A DNA stretch of 64,000 nucleotides from Saprospiraceae bacterium. Its GTDB lineage: Bacteria; Bacteroidota; Bacteroidia; Chitinophagales; Saprospiraceae. Numbering within the stretch: the first letter of the stretch is position 1; each line of letters starts with the position of its first letter. The position numbers and the translations under genes are program-made. The DNA is taken from positions 62,001-126,000 of the forward strand of contig JADKAS010000007.1 of the NCBI GenBank assembly GCA_016715245.1, written 5' to 3'. The notes beneath the pieces are model-generated. The model was given only the letters and a program-made list of their open reading frames with translations, was not told the DNA's origin and did not search any database. Shown one piece after another: positions 28,154 to 37,579 of this stretch.

Positions 28154-28642
28154 TTACTCCTTGACTTTGACGGTTTTTGTTCCCCGCAGATGTAAAATTC
28201 CCCGTTGAATTTCTTTCAGTTCAATGGTATATTTACCCGGTTTTTCATACGTGTAAAAGAGGTCTTTTTGCGTCACCACCAGGCGAACACCATCTCCCAT
28301 GTCCATGACATATCTTGATGCTTTTTCGTCTGCCAGAAAGGTGATGATAACCGCTTCACCTACTTTTCCCTTACCCGACATTTTTATGTATTTGTTAAAA
28401 TCTGAAGAAAGCTGATTTTCTGCTTCCAGATTTGATAAAAATGAAGATACGGCACCATACTCAGGAAGAGAAGGTCCGGGATTTTGGTAGGATGGCCTGT
28501 TTGTAATCAGAAAAATAGTACCGGCAATGCCAATCACAGCCAGAAAGGATAATACCATGGATTCAGCTTTTTTGCTGACATGGAAAATACCCTGAATTTG
28601 TTTTTTTGCAGAAAATGAAGGAGTGTAATGCTCTATTCTCAT
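28154..28642 (-). CDS. Single-span membrane protein with PKD-like domain
   Basis: A 162-residue protein with a cytoplasmic tail, one membrane helix (about residues 28-48, MVLSFLAVIGIAGTIFLIT) and a C-terminal beta domain (about 85-160). The stretch MDMGDGVRLVVTQ..FYTYEKPGKYTIELKE has the DxGDG and YxxPGxYxI signatures of a PKD-type immunoglobulin-like fold. The family is otherwise unrecognised and no enzymatic motif is seen. It is convergent with the cyclase gene, separated by 32 bp, and its upstream side opens on a 412-bp empty gap. Confidence 0.65.
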   Translation of the reverse strand: MRIEHYTPSFSAKKQIQGIFHVSKKAESMVLSFLAVIGIAGTIFLITNRPSYQNPGPSLPEYGAVSSFLSNLEAENQLSSDFNKYIKMSGKGKVGEAVIITFLADEKASRYVMDMGDGVRLVVTQKDLFYTYEKPGKYTIELKEIQRGILHLRGTKTVKVKE

Positions 28643-29054
28643 ATAATCGGTTTAAGGTAAAAAATAGTTACTACGAATCCTTGGTTGGCATTGAGAGTGT
28701 AAAGGTAAACACTTAAGGGTAAAACTCCAAAAAAAATTTAAAAAATTTACATATATAAAGCACTCATTATTAATATTTAATAATTTAATTATACTACTTA
28801 TTGTATATGATTGGGTTATATATTTTTATGTGTAATATAATAAAAAAATCAATATATCCTGAAAAGGAATGTAGTCTGAAAAGGAAGGAATATTTTTATA
28901 TTATTATCATTCAGGGAACAAATGTAAAAACATATTTGAATGCCGATTTTTATGCGGTGAATTCATATAATAATAAATTTAATATATTTTTAATGTAAAA
29001 TTGAATGATGATTTATTGATATTAAGTAATTTGGCAGAATAAATCGTAATAATC
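28643..29054. other. AT-rich intergenic gap, nothing recognised
   Basis: A 412-bp, very AT-rich region between divergently oriented genes. A 65-codon frame at 28801-28998 starts with TTG, is made of AT-rich codons and has no recognisable feature, so I do not call it. The promoters of both flanking genes probably lie here, but no clean consensus pair was found. Confidence 0.5.
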
Positions 29055-29528
29055 ATGGAATGGCGAAGATTTTCAGGAGAATTAATCCAAAAACCGATTT
29101 ATGAAATGGTGGAAACAACGATTAGGAATGAACAATCCTCAGGCCACAGAATTAAAGTTTGTATCGGATCAGACTCGCAGGTAAAAGGAAAGTGTATTGA
29201 ATTTGCATTGGTAATCGTCTTTTTACGTGAAAAAAAAGGAGGGTTTATGTTTTTTTCGATGGACAAGTTGTATCAAAAAATGTCCATCAGGGAGAGAATG
29301 ATACATGAAGTTACCTTATCTGTCCAACTCGCTTACGAATTGTGTCCTGTTCTGGATCAAAACAACGTCGAACTTGAAGTTCATGCTGACATCAATACGG
29401 ATCCTGCGTTCAAATCAAATGTAGCTTTTAAAGATGCGATGGGATACATTCTTGGAATGGGGTATGTATTTAAAGCCAAACCGCATGCTTTTGCCTCTTC
29501 CTATTGTGCGGACAGATTGGTACACTAA
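29055..29528 (+). CDS. YkuK-family RNase H-like protein (DUF458)
   Basis: A 157-residue cytoplasmic protein. The motif CIGSDSQ (about residues 36-42), a beta strand FALVIVFLRE, the helix RMIHEVTLSVQLAYELCP, and VELEVHADINTDP..KSNVAFKDAMGYILGMGY match the YkuK/DUF458 family, which adopts an RNase H-like fold. Acidic residues in GSDSQ, in the middle helix and in HADIN could form a metal site as in RNase H enzymes, though no reaction has been assigned as far as I know. It stands alone at the start of a plus-strand run, 200 bp before the next gene. Confidence 0.75.
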   Translation: MEWRRFSGELIQKPIYEMVETTIRNEQSSGHRIKVCIGSDSQVKGKCIEFALVIVFLREKKGGFMFFSMDKLYQKMSIRERMIHEVTLSVQLAYELCPVLDQNNVELEVHADINTDPAFKSNVAFKDAMGYILGMGYVFKAKPHAFASSYCADRLVH

Positions 29529-29730
29529 GGATAAGATATAATTTTCTTCTGAAGATATTTTCAGCCTGTTATTTTTGGAAAAAAATTCGGGACAGGAAAA
29601 ATACTTTAAAAATCAGGTGTTTTCCCTTGACGCTGATAATTATTTTAATTTCTATATTTACATTTCAAATGAAGGCTCTTATATAAGGGAGGAGCATTAT
29701 TAAAAATTAAACATCAGAAAATAAAAAAAT

Positions 29731-29952
29731 ATGACAAAATTTAAGGTGGTCTGCAATAGAGGTGATTATGCTTATACTTTTGACAAAAAAGAAGATGCTT
29801 CAACTGCTGCTGAAAACCACACCAGAAGAACGAGGCATAATCCGGTGTATATTTATGAACTGAAAGACGAAGTTGAGATGACCAGGGATGAATTGCTGGC
29901 GGTAAAGACACCTGACGAACAAATAGGAATAATTCAAATCACGGTGGTATGA
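29731..29952 (+). CDS. Small protein, first gene of a coupled operon, unknown
   Basis: A 73-residue soluble protein with no signal peptide. It is rich in charged residues (TFDKKEDASTAAENHTRRTRHN) and has no recognised motif. Its stop overlaps the next gene's start (ATGA at 29949-29952), a sign of translational coupling and the main support for its being real. A ribosome-binding region rich in A precedes the ATG. It could be a small regulatory partner of the secreted protein behind it; nothing in the sequence decides this. Confidence 0.55.
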   Translation: MTKFKVVCNRGDYAYTFDKKEDASTAAENHTRRTRHNPVYIYELKDEVEMTRDELLAVKTPDEQIGIIQITVV

Positions 29953-30854
29953 AAAAAATATGTATTCTGTTAATGTTTAGTTTTCCAATGTCATCGCAAA
30001 ATCTGGTATTTCAGAATGGTATCAGTTTTTCCCTGTACTTTGGCAATGAATTTAAGTATTTATTGTCTTACAACCCCAATCTTTCCTATCCACTTGAAAT
30101 CGGAACCAATCAGGCAATTATTCCAATGGCAGATCTGAAAATTTCATTTTACAACAATAATCTGGGAAGTTCGGTATTAAAATCGTTCAGGAATCATTTT
30201 TTTATCAATATGGCTTTTTCTCCGACCCTTAGTTATTCATTTAAAAGAGCCACAAGTGATTTGCCCGGATATATACCTATATTTTCCAATACTTTTACCG
30301 GGTTTACAAATACCGATTATGATAACAATATCGGTATTTCGACAACCTATATTTTTCAGGGAGGGTACGGAAAAGTGAAAAAATATGAACGGAGCCAGCG
30401 CCTGGGAAATATTTTTGTTTCCTCAAGGTATGTTTATCTGAATTATTACAATGATGGTGGTCCGGTGAATAAATGGTTCGGGGACAAGGAAGACAGGTAC
30501 TGGACCGGTGGGGGAGCTGTAGGGTTTAAATATTTTAATAAAGGAGAAATCCATTATCTTTCACTGGCATTTGACAAATACAGCGGTTTTATAAAAAATG
30601 CATTTGAAGCCAGCGGATTGTTGTACTCGGATCAGGTGATGTATAAAAATCCATTGGAGACGAGTTACAATTCCAGTAAATATACGCTCAGATATGTCAA
30701 CCCAGGGCGTAATTTCGGAGCGGCTGTCAATTGGTGGGATACACCGTTTGATTTTCAGGATTTCCTGCACCGGGATGTTTCCAGTGACCCGTTTCATTTT
30801 AAATTGAGAAAAAAATTTGTTGACTTTGAAATAATGGCCGTACATGAAAACTAA
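29949..30854 (+). CDS. Secreted protein, possible polymorphic-toxin-23-like fold
   Basis: A 301-residue protein with a short signal peptide (MKKICILLMFSFPMSSQ). The first half is beta-rich and barrel-like. The second half contains GDKEDRYWTGGGAVGFKY, a segment SLAFDKYSGFI, and RNFGAAVNWWDTPFDFQDFLHRD. The arrangement reminds me of the Bacteroidota domain called polymorphic toxin type 23 (Ntox23), which also has a GDRWRT-like motif followed by an FxxNSExxR-like block and a conserved HD. The likeness is from memory and weak. It overlaps the small gene before it (4 bp) and the lipoprotein gene after it (11 bp), so all three are co-translated. A plain outer-membrane protein is the main alternative. 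Confidence 0.5.
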   Translation: MKKICILLMFSFPMSSQNLVFQNGISFSLYFGNEFKYLLSYNPNLSYPLEIGTNQAIIPMADLKISFYNNNLGSSVLKSFRNHFFINMAFSPTLSYSFKRATSDLPGYIPIFSNTFTGFTNTDYDNNIGISTTYIFQGGYGKVKKYERSQRLGNIFVSSRYVYLNYYNDGGPVNKWFGDKEDRYWTGGGAVGFKYFNKGEIHYLSLAFDKYSGFIKNAFEASGLLYSDQVMYKNPLETSYNSSKYTLRYVNPGRNFGAAVNWWDTPFDFQDFLHRDVSSDPFHFKLRKKFVDFEIMAVHEN

Positions 30855-31887
30855 TATTTTATTTATAACAATCCTTATCCTTGGATTGAGCAGTTGCCAT
30901 AAAAAATTTAAAATGGCTACAGGAAAGTTTTATGAAGGATTGTCTCTTTCACATGAAAAACATTTTTCCCACACATATCCGTCAAGGCCCAACCGACTAA
31001 AAAAAATCACCGATGATCCCTATAGTTATTTTTCCTGGAAGACCATTAAATTCAACTATATTTTAAAAAATGATACTGTTTTATTAAACGACAAAATACA
31101 AACCCCTGATTCAAACCATGTTTCTATATTCAAAACAATCATGAATAAAGAATTGCTGGCTATGGACAATGATCAGTATAGTTATATCCGTAAAGAAGGA
31201 AACGTGTTGATGAACAACTTATATTTTATCGATGATTATCGGTGTATTTACCTTAGTTTTGATGATTCGCGGGCAAAAAACGACCAAAACAACATTCCAC
31301 TTTATTTCGATAGTAAAAAATACCCGATTCCAAAAAAGGATAAAAAGAGATTTGAACAATACCTGAGAGGATATTATAATGTCAAAGGGGATTCGGTGTT
31401 TATTCATTTTGAGAGCCCGGTTTCCGGTGGAGGATATTTTGTAAATGCTAAATTCCAGGGTGATCAAATCATTTTTACTTCTATGACGGTGCCCAATAGT
31501 CCAACCGAATTGTACGGACAGGGATACAATGCTAATTTAATTCAATTTAAAGAAGTTTTTCATGAAACAGCTTTACCGGTTTTTGAATGGGTTGGCCCGG
31601 TAGTTGATCTTATTTACCCTCCTCAATTTTACATAAGCACTGGTTTTGAAAATCATAAAAAGTCAACATCTAAAAATCAACTCCACCAGGAAATAATAGC
31701 TGATTCTCATTGTGCCTATCAGACAAATGATATTTTTTTGATTGAGAAAGTTGAATATACATTGGACCCTGAAAATCCATACAGGGAGTATACTTTGAAA
31801 AGTAGAAAAAATCAAATAGAATGTAAAGTGAAAGAATATATAGGACTGGATCCTTTAGGTGAAAAAAGTTTAATAAATACATGGTAA
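30844..31887 (+). CDS. Predicted lipoprotein, third gene of coupled operon
   Basis: A 347-residue protein starting inside the end of the preceding gene. The N-terminus ILGLSSCHKK has a good lipobox, placing Cys18 as the lipid-modified residue. The mature chain is mixed alpha/beta with many Lys, Asp and aromatic residues. It shows no enzymatic motif and no family I recognise. Tight coupling to the Ntox23-like secreted protein suggests a shared role, such as partner, anchor or protective factor at the inner face of the outer membrane; this is inference. Confidence 0.65.
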   Translation: MKTNILFITILILGLSSCHKKFKMATGKFYEGLSLSHEKHFSHTYPSRPNRLKKITDDPYSYFSWKTIKFNYILKNDTVLLNDKIQTPDSNHVSIFKTIMNKELLAMDNDQYSYIRKEGNVLMNNLYFIDDYRCIYLSFDDSRAKNDQNNIPLYFDSKKYPIPKKDKKRFEQYLRGYYNVKGDSVFIHFESPVSGGGYFVNAKFQGDQIIFTSMTVPNSPTELYGQGYNANLIQFKEVFHETALPVFEWVGPVVDLIYPPQFYISTGFENHKKSTSKNQLHQEIIADSHCAYQTNDIFLIEKVEYTLDPENPYREYTLKSRKNQIECKVKEYIGLDPLGEKSLINTW

Positions 31888-32060
31888 TTGAATTTTTTCG
31901 GAAACTTTCATTTGCTGAAAATATTCTTGGATTCTGATAAAATAATCCTACATTTACGGGAATTTTAAAAAATAGAACGACGTACATTTTCGTTGTATGA
32001 CCATGTATATTTATCCTGTATTTTGACGTTTTATTATTTCAGTAAAAACCACCACTTACC

Positions 32061-35000
32061 ATGCGTATAGTTTATATTTTTTTATTTTTTTCTTTGCTTT
32101 TTTCATGTAAAAAAACAACCGTTGATGAAGTTGCCGGAAACATTGATGAAGAAAAAGAAATTTTGTCACAATATTTTGATGCCGCAACTTCAGGGGTAGT
32201 GTCTTCTTCGGAACCACTCAATTATATCCTCAAAACACCTCTCTCAAAAAATATTGATGACAATGTCTTGCAAAGTGTCATTTCTCTTGAGCCGAAAGTA
32301 AAGGGTAAGGTTTCTCTTGCCAATGGTACTGTGCTTTCATTTGCTCCGGAAAAACCTATGCAAAACAATACGATGTATGCGGTCACGGTAAATCTTCCTG
32401 CTCTTGACAAAGAAAGGTATTCTAAAGTAATACAATATAAGTTTCAGACTTTGGAACAACAGGTAAAACTTGCGAAAAAAGGTTTTGTGATTCTGGACAA
32501 CGGAGAAACAGAGGTGGTAGTGGATATTTCTTCGGCAGACAAACTAGATGTAAAACTCCTGGAAAATTGTTTTTCATCCAAGGCGTCAAAAACTGCATTT
32601 GAAGAAAAAGAAACCCTTCATTATTCCGCAAAATTTACCTATACAAATACCGGCAAAGCCAATACGATTATTTCATTTGATGGAGCGGCTATACACGCAG
32701 ATTCAAAAGAAGAAATCCAACCTTATGAAATCGATCCGGGTAAATTTTATGTTGTCCATTCTGATTTTCAAACTGAAAGTAAGGAAGTACAATTTTTCTT
32801 TTCAAAAATTATTGATAATCGACAGGACCTCTCCGGTTTACTCTCTTTGGCAGGTTTGTTTCCTGACTATTCCATACATCAAAATGTACTGACCCTTTTT
32901 GTCAATGACGCTCAAAAAAGTGATGTACTGAACGTTTTAATAAGTAATGGTTTGAAAGCGCGCGACGGTAGCGTAATGGAGGAAGATTTTTCTTTTTCTT
33001 TTGAAAACAGAATTTCCGGGCCGGCCATAGATTTTGTCAGTTCCGGAAATTATTTTCCCTCTGAAGGCGAATTTAAAATTCCTATAAAATCGAGGAACCT
33101 GACCAAAGCCAAAGTCGTCGTCATTGAAATCAAACAGGAAAATGTACTTCATTTTCTGGCCTGGCACTCTTTGGAATACAGTGATTATTATTCTTTGAGA
33201 ATGTATGGAAAACCGATTTATGATCGCGAAGTAGACCTCAGAAAAGGGCTTGTCGATGAAGATGGCTGGACCGTATATGGACTGGACCTCAGTACCAATA
33301 TTAAAAAAAATCCGGGAAGCATATACCATGTAAGTATGGATTATCTGCCGGAACATACGACACTTTCATGTAAATCGTCGCTTGAAAAATACAGAGTTCA
33401 GTATGCAACTCCGTCTCAGGAATATTTTTATTCCAAAACCGCAGATATGAGGGAAGAATATTATTACTATGAAGACTATAGCTGGGAAAAAAATCAGGAC
33501 CCATGTAATATCTCCTATTATGCCTACAAACAACCTTCTCAAAGACTGCTCATTTGTTCGGATTACTCCATTATTGCCAAAAAAGCCGGTAATAATTATC
33601 ATGTGGCTGTAAATACATTGAGGGATTTAAAATCCGTAAGCGGAGCTGATGTTTCAATCTATGATTTACAGGCAGAAAAAACAGGTCAGTCAACTACCGC
33701 TCAAAATGGAATGACGACACTAAAAGGAGCCGGCAAAAATGGGGTGGTGCTCAAAATTTCAAAAGACAAAAAAACTACCTATCTTTCATTGGATGAGGCA
33801 GACAGCAATCCTTTGACAGAATACGATATATCAGGTGAATTGTCGGAGACAGACACAGAAATTTTTGCGTACACGGAAAGAAATGTATGGAGACCGGGTG
33901 ACAGCATTTATTGCAGTGTCATGCTGAATGTAAAAAATGCCGAAATACCCGACGGACTTCCTTTGGTTTGTTCTTTTGTCAATCCTGACAATGTTCAGAT
34001 TCAACAAAAGATTATTCCCGTCAAACTTAATGAAAAACAGATCTATAGTTTTGTCTTCCATACCTCTCCTTCTTCCAAAACGGGAAGGTATCGCTGGATT
34101 ATTAAATGGGGAACCAAAACGTTACGTCGCAATCTTCAGATTGAAACCATTAAACCGAATACCACAGAAACTATATTTGATTTTGAAGGGCTGGAAAATA
34201 ATGTTGTGTATAACGATTTTCTGAAAGGTTCATTAAAATCCCAGTACCTTACCGGATTTGCCGCCGGCAACACCAAAGTAAAAGCAGTGGGAAAATATTA
34301 TCTTCATTCCAAACCATTTCCTGATTTCAGCCAGTATTCTTTTACCATTCCCGGAAGTGGGATGGATGGAAATATTGATCTGTTTGACCTGATTACTGAC
34401 CGGGAAGGCAATGCTTCTTTTTCTCCTGATTACGATTTTAAGATGGCCAACGGTCCCGGAAATCTTCAGATAGAAATAGAAAGTATTATAGAAGGCGGCG
34501 GAAGCAACAAAGAGGGCAAGTCCATTAAAATGTCTCCTTTTACTTCTTACATCGGTGCGGAAAGAAAGTTGGGTTCAGCCTGGGCAGGAAATCATACCTT
34601 TAAAGAAAATATTGAAATTAATCTCATACGTCTCGACAAAAAAGGTAAAGTAATGACCGCTTCACAAACGGTAAATTATACCATTTACAAACATATAGAA
34701 CATTGGTGGATCGATAAATACCGGCTCCAGAACTGGGGAAATTTTAAATCAGATGAATACTGGTCTCAAATGCGAAGTGGTGAAACCAATTTGTCCGGCA
34801 AAGGTGTGCTGAAAATCAATAAAGGAAGTCTGGCGAAAGGCGCGTATAAAGTGGTGATGGAAGACGGCAATTCAGGCCATAAAACCGCCGTATTTTTCAG
34901 CGTATATGATGGTCTTGAAACTATTCCGGGAAAAGAGGCCCACCTCCTCGAATTAGTCACTGAAAAGGATGAATACAATGCCGGAGAAAGTATTTCTATG

Positions 35001-37568
35001 CTTGTGCCTGAAATTGCCGGAGCTAAAGCATTGATAAGTATCGAAAGAGGCAAAGAAATCATCGAACAGTTCTGGTATGACGTCAAGGGCGGGATCAACG
35101 AAATTAACATCAAAACCAACGAAAACTGGGCTCCCAATGCCTATATTCACGTGACCATGGTACAACCTTATACAAAATCGAACAATGATTTTCCAATGCG
35201 TTTGTATGGTGTAAAAAGTATAAAACTGAATGGCAAAACCAAACCTCTGACACCGGTTATTGCTGTTGCTGACATAATGGAATCGGACAAGTCTTACTCT
35301 TTTTCTGTATCCGAACAATCCGGCAGAGCTATGGAATATACTTATAGCCTTGTTGATGAAGGACTTCTTAGTCTGAAAGGATTTAAGACACCGGATCCCT
35401 ATTCTCATTTTAATGCAAAATATCCTTTGCTGGTCAAAACCTGGGACATTTACAAATACCTGATGACATTTTTCTCAGGACAGTTTGCAGGTGTCATTTC
35501 CATTGGGGGTGACGATGCCTACAAGGCTGATGCCCTTCAGGAAGTCAACAGGTTTAAGCCTGTCGTCATTCACAAAGGTTCATTTAAAGTGAAAGCCAAA
35601 GGCAAAAACAAACATACCATCGAAATCCCGCGGTACATAGGTAAATTAAGAATGATGATCGTCGCCTGTAATCCGGAAACCACAGGAAGTGCTGAAAAAA
35701 TGATAACCGTTAAAAACCCGGTGATGGTTCAGAGCAATTTTCCAAGATCTTTGAACGTGACAGACAATCTTCGTTTACCTATACAACTATTCCGTGATGA
35801 AGCCAAAATCAATAGTGTAGTTTTAACTTCTAAAATGTCAAATGCCCTGTTGAAAGGTTTACCTGTCAACAAAAATCTGAGCTTCGGAAATGAAAAGATG
35901 AAAAAGGAATTTGCAGATATTCAGGTGCTGAATAAACCGGGCACCACTACCATTGAAATGTCAGTCAGTGGTGGCGGAAAATCTATGGTTGAAAAAACAG
36001 AAATTGCCGTACAATATCCCAATGCATACTCAACTTCTGAAAAAAGACAGGTGCTCGCTCCCGGTCAGAAAATGACTATCGAAACTAAACCGACGGGATA
36101 TCCGGAAACTTTCCGCTCCCAGATTCTTGTTTCAGGTACCAAAGCGCCTGATTTTGTATCTTATGCTGAAAAATTAATAGAATATCCTTATGGTTGTCTC
36201 GAACAACTGACATCAAATGGATTTGGCCAGTTGTATCTTGATAAATTGCTTGATGTCGACCCTTCCACCAATAAACAAAGGGTTGAAAACCTGAAAATGG
36301 TCGTCCATAAAATCGGGTCTCATCAAAGAGCAGGAGGAAGTTTTTATTATTGGGATAATGATTACTACCATGCCTGGTCTGATATGTATGCGGGGCATTT
36401 TTTAATGGAAATGAAAAATGCCGGTTACCTTCCGAAGGACAACGGAATGCTGCAAAGCTGGCTCTCAGGACAATTTCAAAAGGCCAATCAATGGTCTGTT
36501 ACCGGGGCAAATGATAAAAATTTTTATGAAAGTGAGGCTCTTTCACATACTTACCGCCTGTATATTCTGGCGAAAGCCGGTAAGCCTGCCAAATCGGCGA
36601 TGAACCGGTTCATGACGACATCAAAGGCAAAAAATCCGATGGTGTGGTGGTTATTGGCAGGTAGTTTTGCCCACGCAGGATTCGACTCCAAAGCAAAGGA
36701 AATTATGGCTAAAGCAGAAGCTTTGCAAACAAAAAACAACCGGCAATGGGATTATTATTCCTTTGGTTCCGAACCCAGAGATCTGGCCCTGATCGTTGAG
36801 ATTCTGGCAAAAATAGAGGGACAAAAATCGAAGTTGGACAAATATTACGAAGCCATGGTAGATGCGTACAACAAATCATCATGGTTGAGCACACAGGATA
36901 AGGGATTTGCCTGTATAGCTACCTATGCTTATTACGGAGGCAATCTTTCTTTAAACAAAGATATAGAATATTCAATCACAGGTCTGTCTGCCAACCAGAA
37001 TTATAAACATTCTGCAGGGAAACAAAAAAAGGTCAGCATTGAAAAATCTTTCTGGAATAAAAAAGTTGACATCAAAAACACAGGTAAAACCAATCTTTAT
37101 ATCAATCATTATACTCGTTTTATCAAGGATGAGATAAATTTACCTGCAGAAAATAAAGGAATTAAATTGGTGCTCGATTATTATAATCTCACACAGAAAC
37201 GTGCAGGACTGGAAAATATGCAATTGGGTGACGATATAAAAATAGTGGCCAGGGTCATCAATCAAAGTGCACTCGAAGTTCCAAATATGGCTTTAAATTT
37301 GGTCATGCCTTCCTGCTTCGAACTCATCAATCCAAGGTTGTACCAGACACAAGATATAATCAGGCAGAGTTCTTATATTTATCAGGATTACAGAGACGAC
37401 CGTGTGTATACATTTTTTACCCTGCCTGCGGGCGCTTCGGTGACGTATGAATGGAAAGCCAAGGCCAGTTTTACAGGAGATTTTTATTTTCCACGCACCG
37501 TTTGTGAAAATATGTACAATGGAAATATTTTTGCCGGAACCGCTTCATCCAGGGTCAGAGTAAAATAA
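32061..37568 (+). CDS. Bacterial alpha-2-macroglobulin lipoprotein
   Basis: A 1835-residue lipoprotein (FSLLFSCKK lipobox, Cys16) of the bacterial alpha-2-macroglobulin family (YfhM type). These periplasmic protease traps are thought to protect the cell when the envelope is breached. Beta-rich MG domains fill the N-terminal 1100 residues, including NVWRPGDSIYCSVML for the MG2/MG3-like region. The thioester motif is intact in YPYGCLEQLTS, with Cys1379 and Gln1382 able to form the internal thioester. The following helical alpha/alpha toroid and a C-terminal receptor-binding-like domain complete the family layout. It is 11 bp upstream of pbpC, the classic partnership of a protease trap with a repair transglycosylase. 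Confidence 0.93.
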   Translation: MRIVYIFLFFSLLFSCKKTTVDEVAGNIDEEKEILSQYFDAATSGVVSSSEPLNYILKTPLSKNIDDNVLQSVISLEPKVKGKVSLANGTVLSFAPEKPMQNNTMYAVTVNLPALDKERYSKVIQYKFQTLEQQVKLAKKGFVILDNGETEVVVDISSADKLDVKLLENCFSSKASKTAFEEKETLHYSAKFTYTNTGKANTIISFDGAAIHADSKEEIQPYEIDPGKFYVVHSDFQTESKEVQFFFSKIIDNRQDLSGLLSLAGLFPDYSIHQNVLTLFVNDAQKSDVLNVLISNGLKARDGSVMEEDFSFSFENRISGPAIDFVSSGNYFPSEGEFKIPIKSRNLTKAKVVVIEIKQENVLHFLAWHSLEYSDYYSLRMYGKPIYDREVDLRKGLVDEDGWTVYGLDLSTNIKKNPGSIYHVSMDYLPEHTTLSCKSSLEKYRVQYATPSQEYFYSKTADMREEYYYYEDYSWEKNQDPCNISYYAYKQPSQRLLICSDYSIIAKKAGNNYHVAVNTLRDLKSVSGADVSIYDLQAEKTGQSTTAQNGMTTLKGAGKNGVVLKISKDKKTTYLSLDEADSNPLTEYDISGELSETDTEIFAYTERNVWRPGDSIYCSVMLNVKNAEIPDGLPLVCSFVNPDNVQIQQKIIPVKLNEKQIYSFVFHTSPSSKTGRYRWIIKWGTKTLRRNLQIETIKPNTTETIFDFEGLENNVVYNDFLKGSLKSQYLTGFAAGNTKVKAVGKYYLHSKPFPDFSQYSFTIPGSGMDGNIDLFDLITDREGNASFSPDYDFKMANGPGNLQIEIESIIEGGGSNKEGKSIKMSPFTSYIGAERKLGSAWAGNHTFKENIEINLIRLDKKGKVMTASQTVNYTIYKHIEHWWIDKYRLQNWGNFKSDEYWSQMRSGETNLSGKGVLKINKGSLAKGAYKVVMEDGNSGHKTAVFFSVYDGLETIPGKEAHLLELVTEKDEYNAGESISMLVPEIAGAKALISIERGKEIIEQFWYDVKGGINEINIKTNENWAPNAYIHVTMVQPYTKSNNDFPMRLYGVKSIKLNGKTKPLTPVIAVADIMESDKSYSFSVSEQSGRAMEYTYSLVDEGLLSLKGFKTPDPYSHFNAKYPLLVKTWDIYKYLMTFFSGQFAGVISIGGDDAYKADALQEVNRFKPVVIHKGSFKVKAKGKNKHTIEIPRYIGKLRMMIVACNPETTGSAEKMITVKNPVMVQSNFPRSLNVTDNLRLPIQLFRDEAKINSVVLTSKMSNALLKGLPVNKNLSFGNEKMKKEFADIQVLNKPGTTTIEMSVSGGGKSMVEKTEIAVQYPNAYSTSEKRQVLAPGQKMTIETKPTGYPETFRSQILVSGTKAPDFVSYAEKLIEYPYGCLEQLTSNGFGQLYLDKLLDVDPSTNKQRVENLKMVVHKIGSHQRAGGSFYYWDNDYYHAWSDMYAGHFLMEMKNAGYLPKDNGMLQSWLSGQFQKANQWSVTGANDKNFYESEALSHTYRLYILAKAGKPAKSAMNRFMTTSKAKNPMVWWLLAGSFAHAGFDSKAKEIMAKAEALQTKNNRQWDYYSFGSEPRDLALIVEILAKIEGQKSKLDKYYEAMVDAYNKSSWLSTQDKGFACIATYAYYGGNLSLNKDIEYSITGLSANQNYKHSAGKQKKVSIEKSFWNKKVDIKNTGKTNLYINHYTRFIKDEINLPAENKGIKLVLDYYNLTQKRAGLENMQLGDDIKIVARVINQSALEVPNMALNLVMPSCFELINPRLYQTQDIIRQSSYIYQDYRDDRVYTFFTLPAGASVTYEWKAKASFTGDFYFPRTVCENMYNGNIFAGTASSRVRVK

Positions 37569-37579
37569 AACATGGTTTT

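Noticed and set aside
28801..28998. 65-codon frame in the AT-rich gap
   Set aside because: TTG start, AT-driven composition and no signal, motif or neighbour support.
29504..29686. 60-codon frame overlapping the end of the YkuK-like gene
   Set aside because: Overlaps a well supported gene in another frame and shows no family likeness; the rest is AT-rich spacer.
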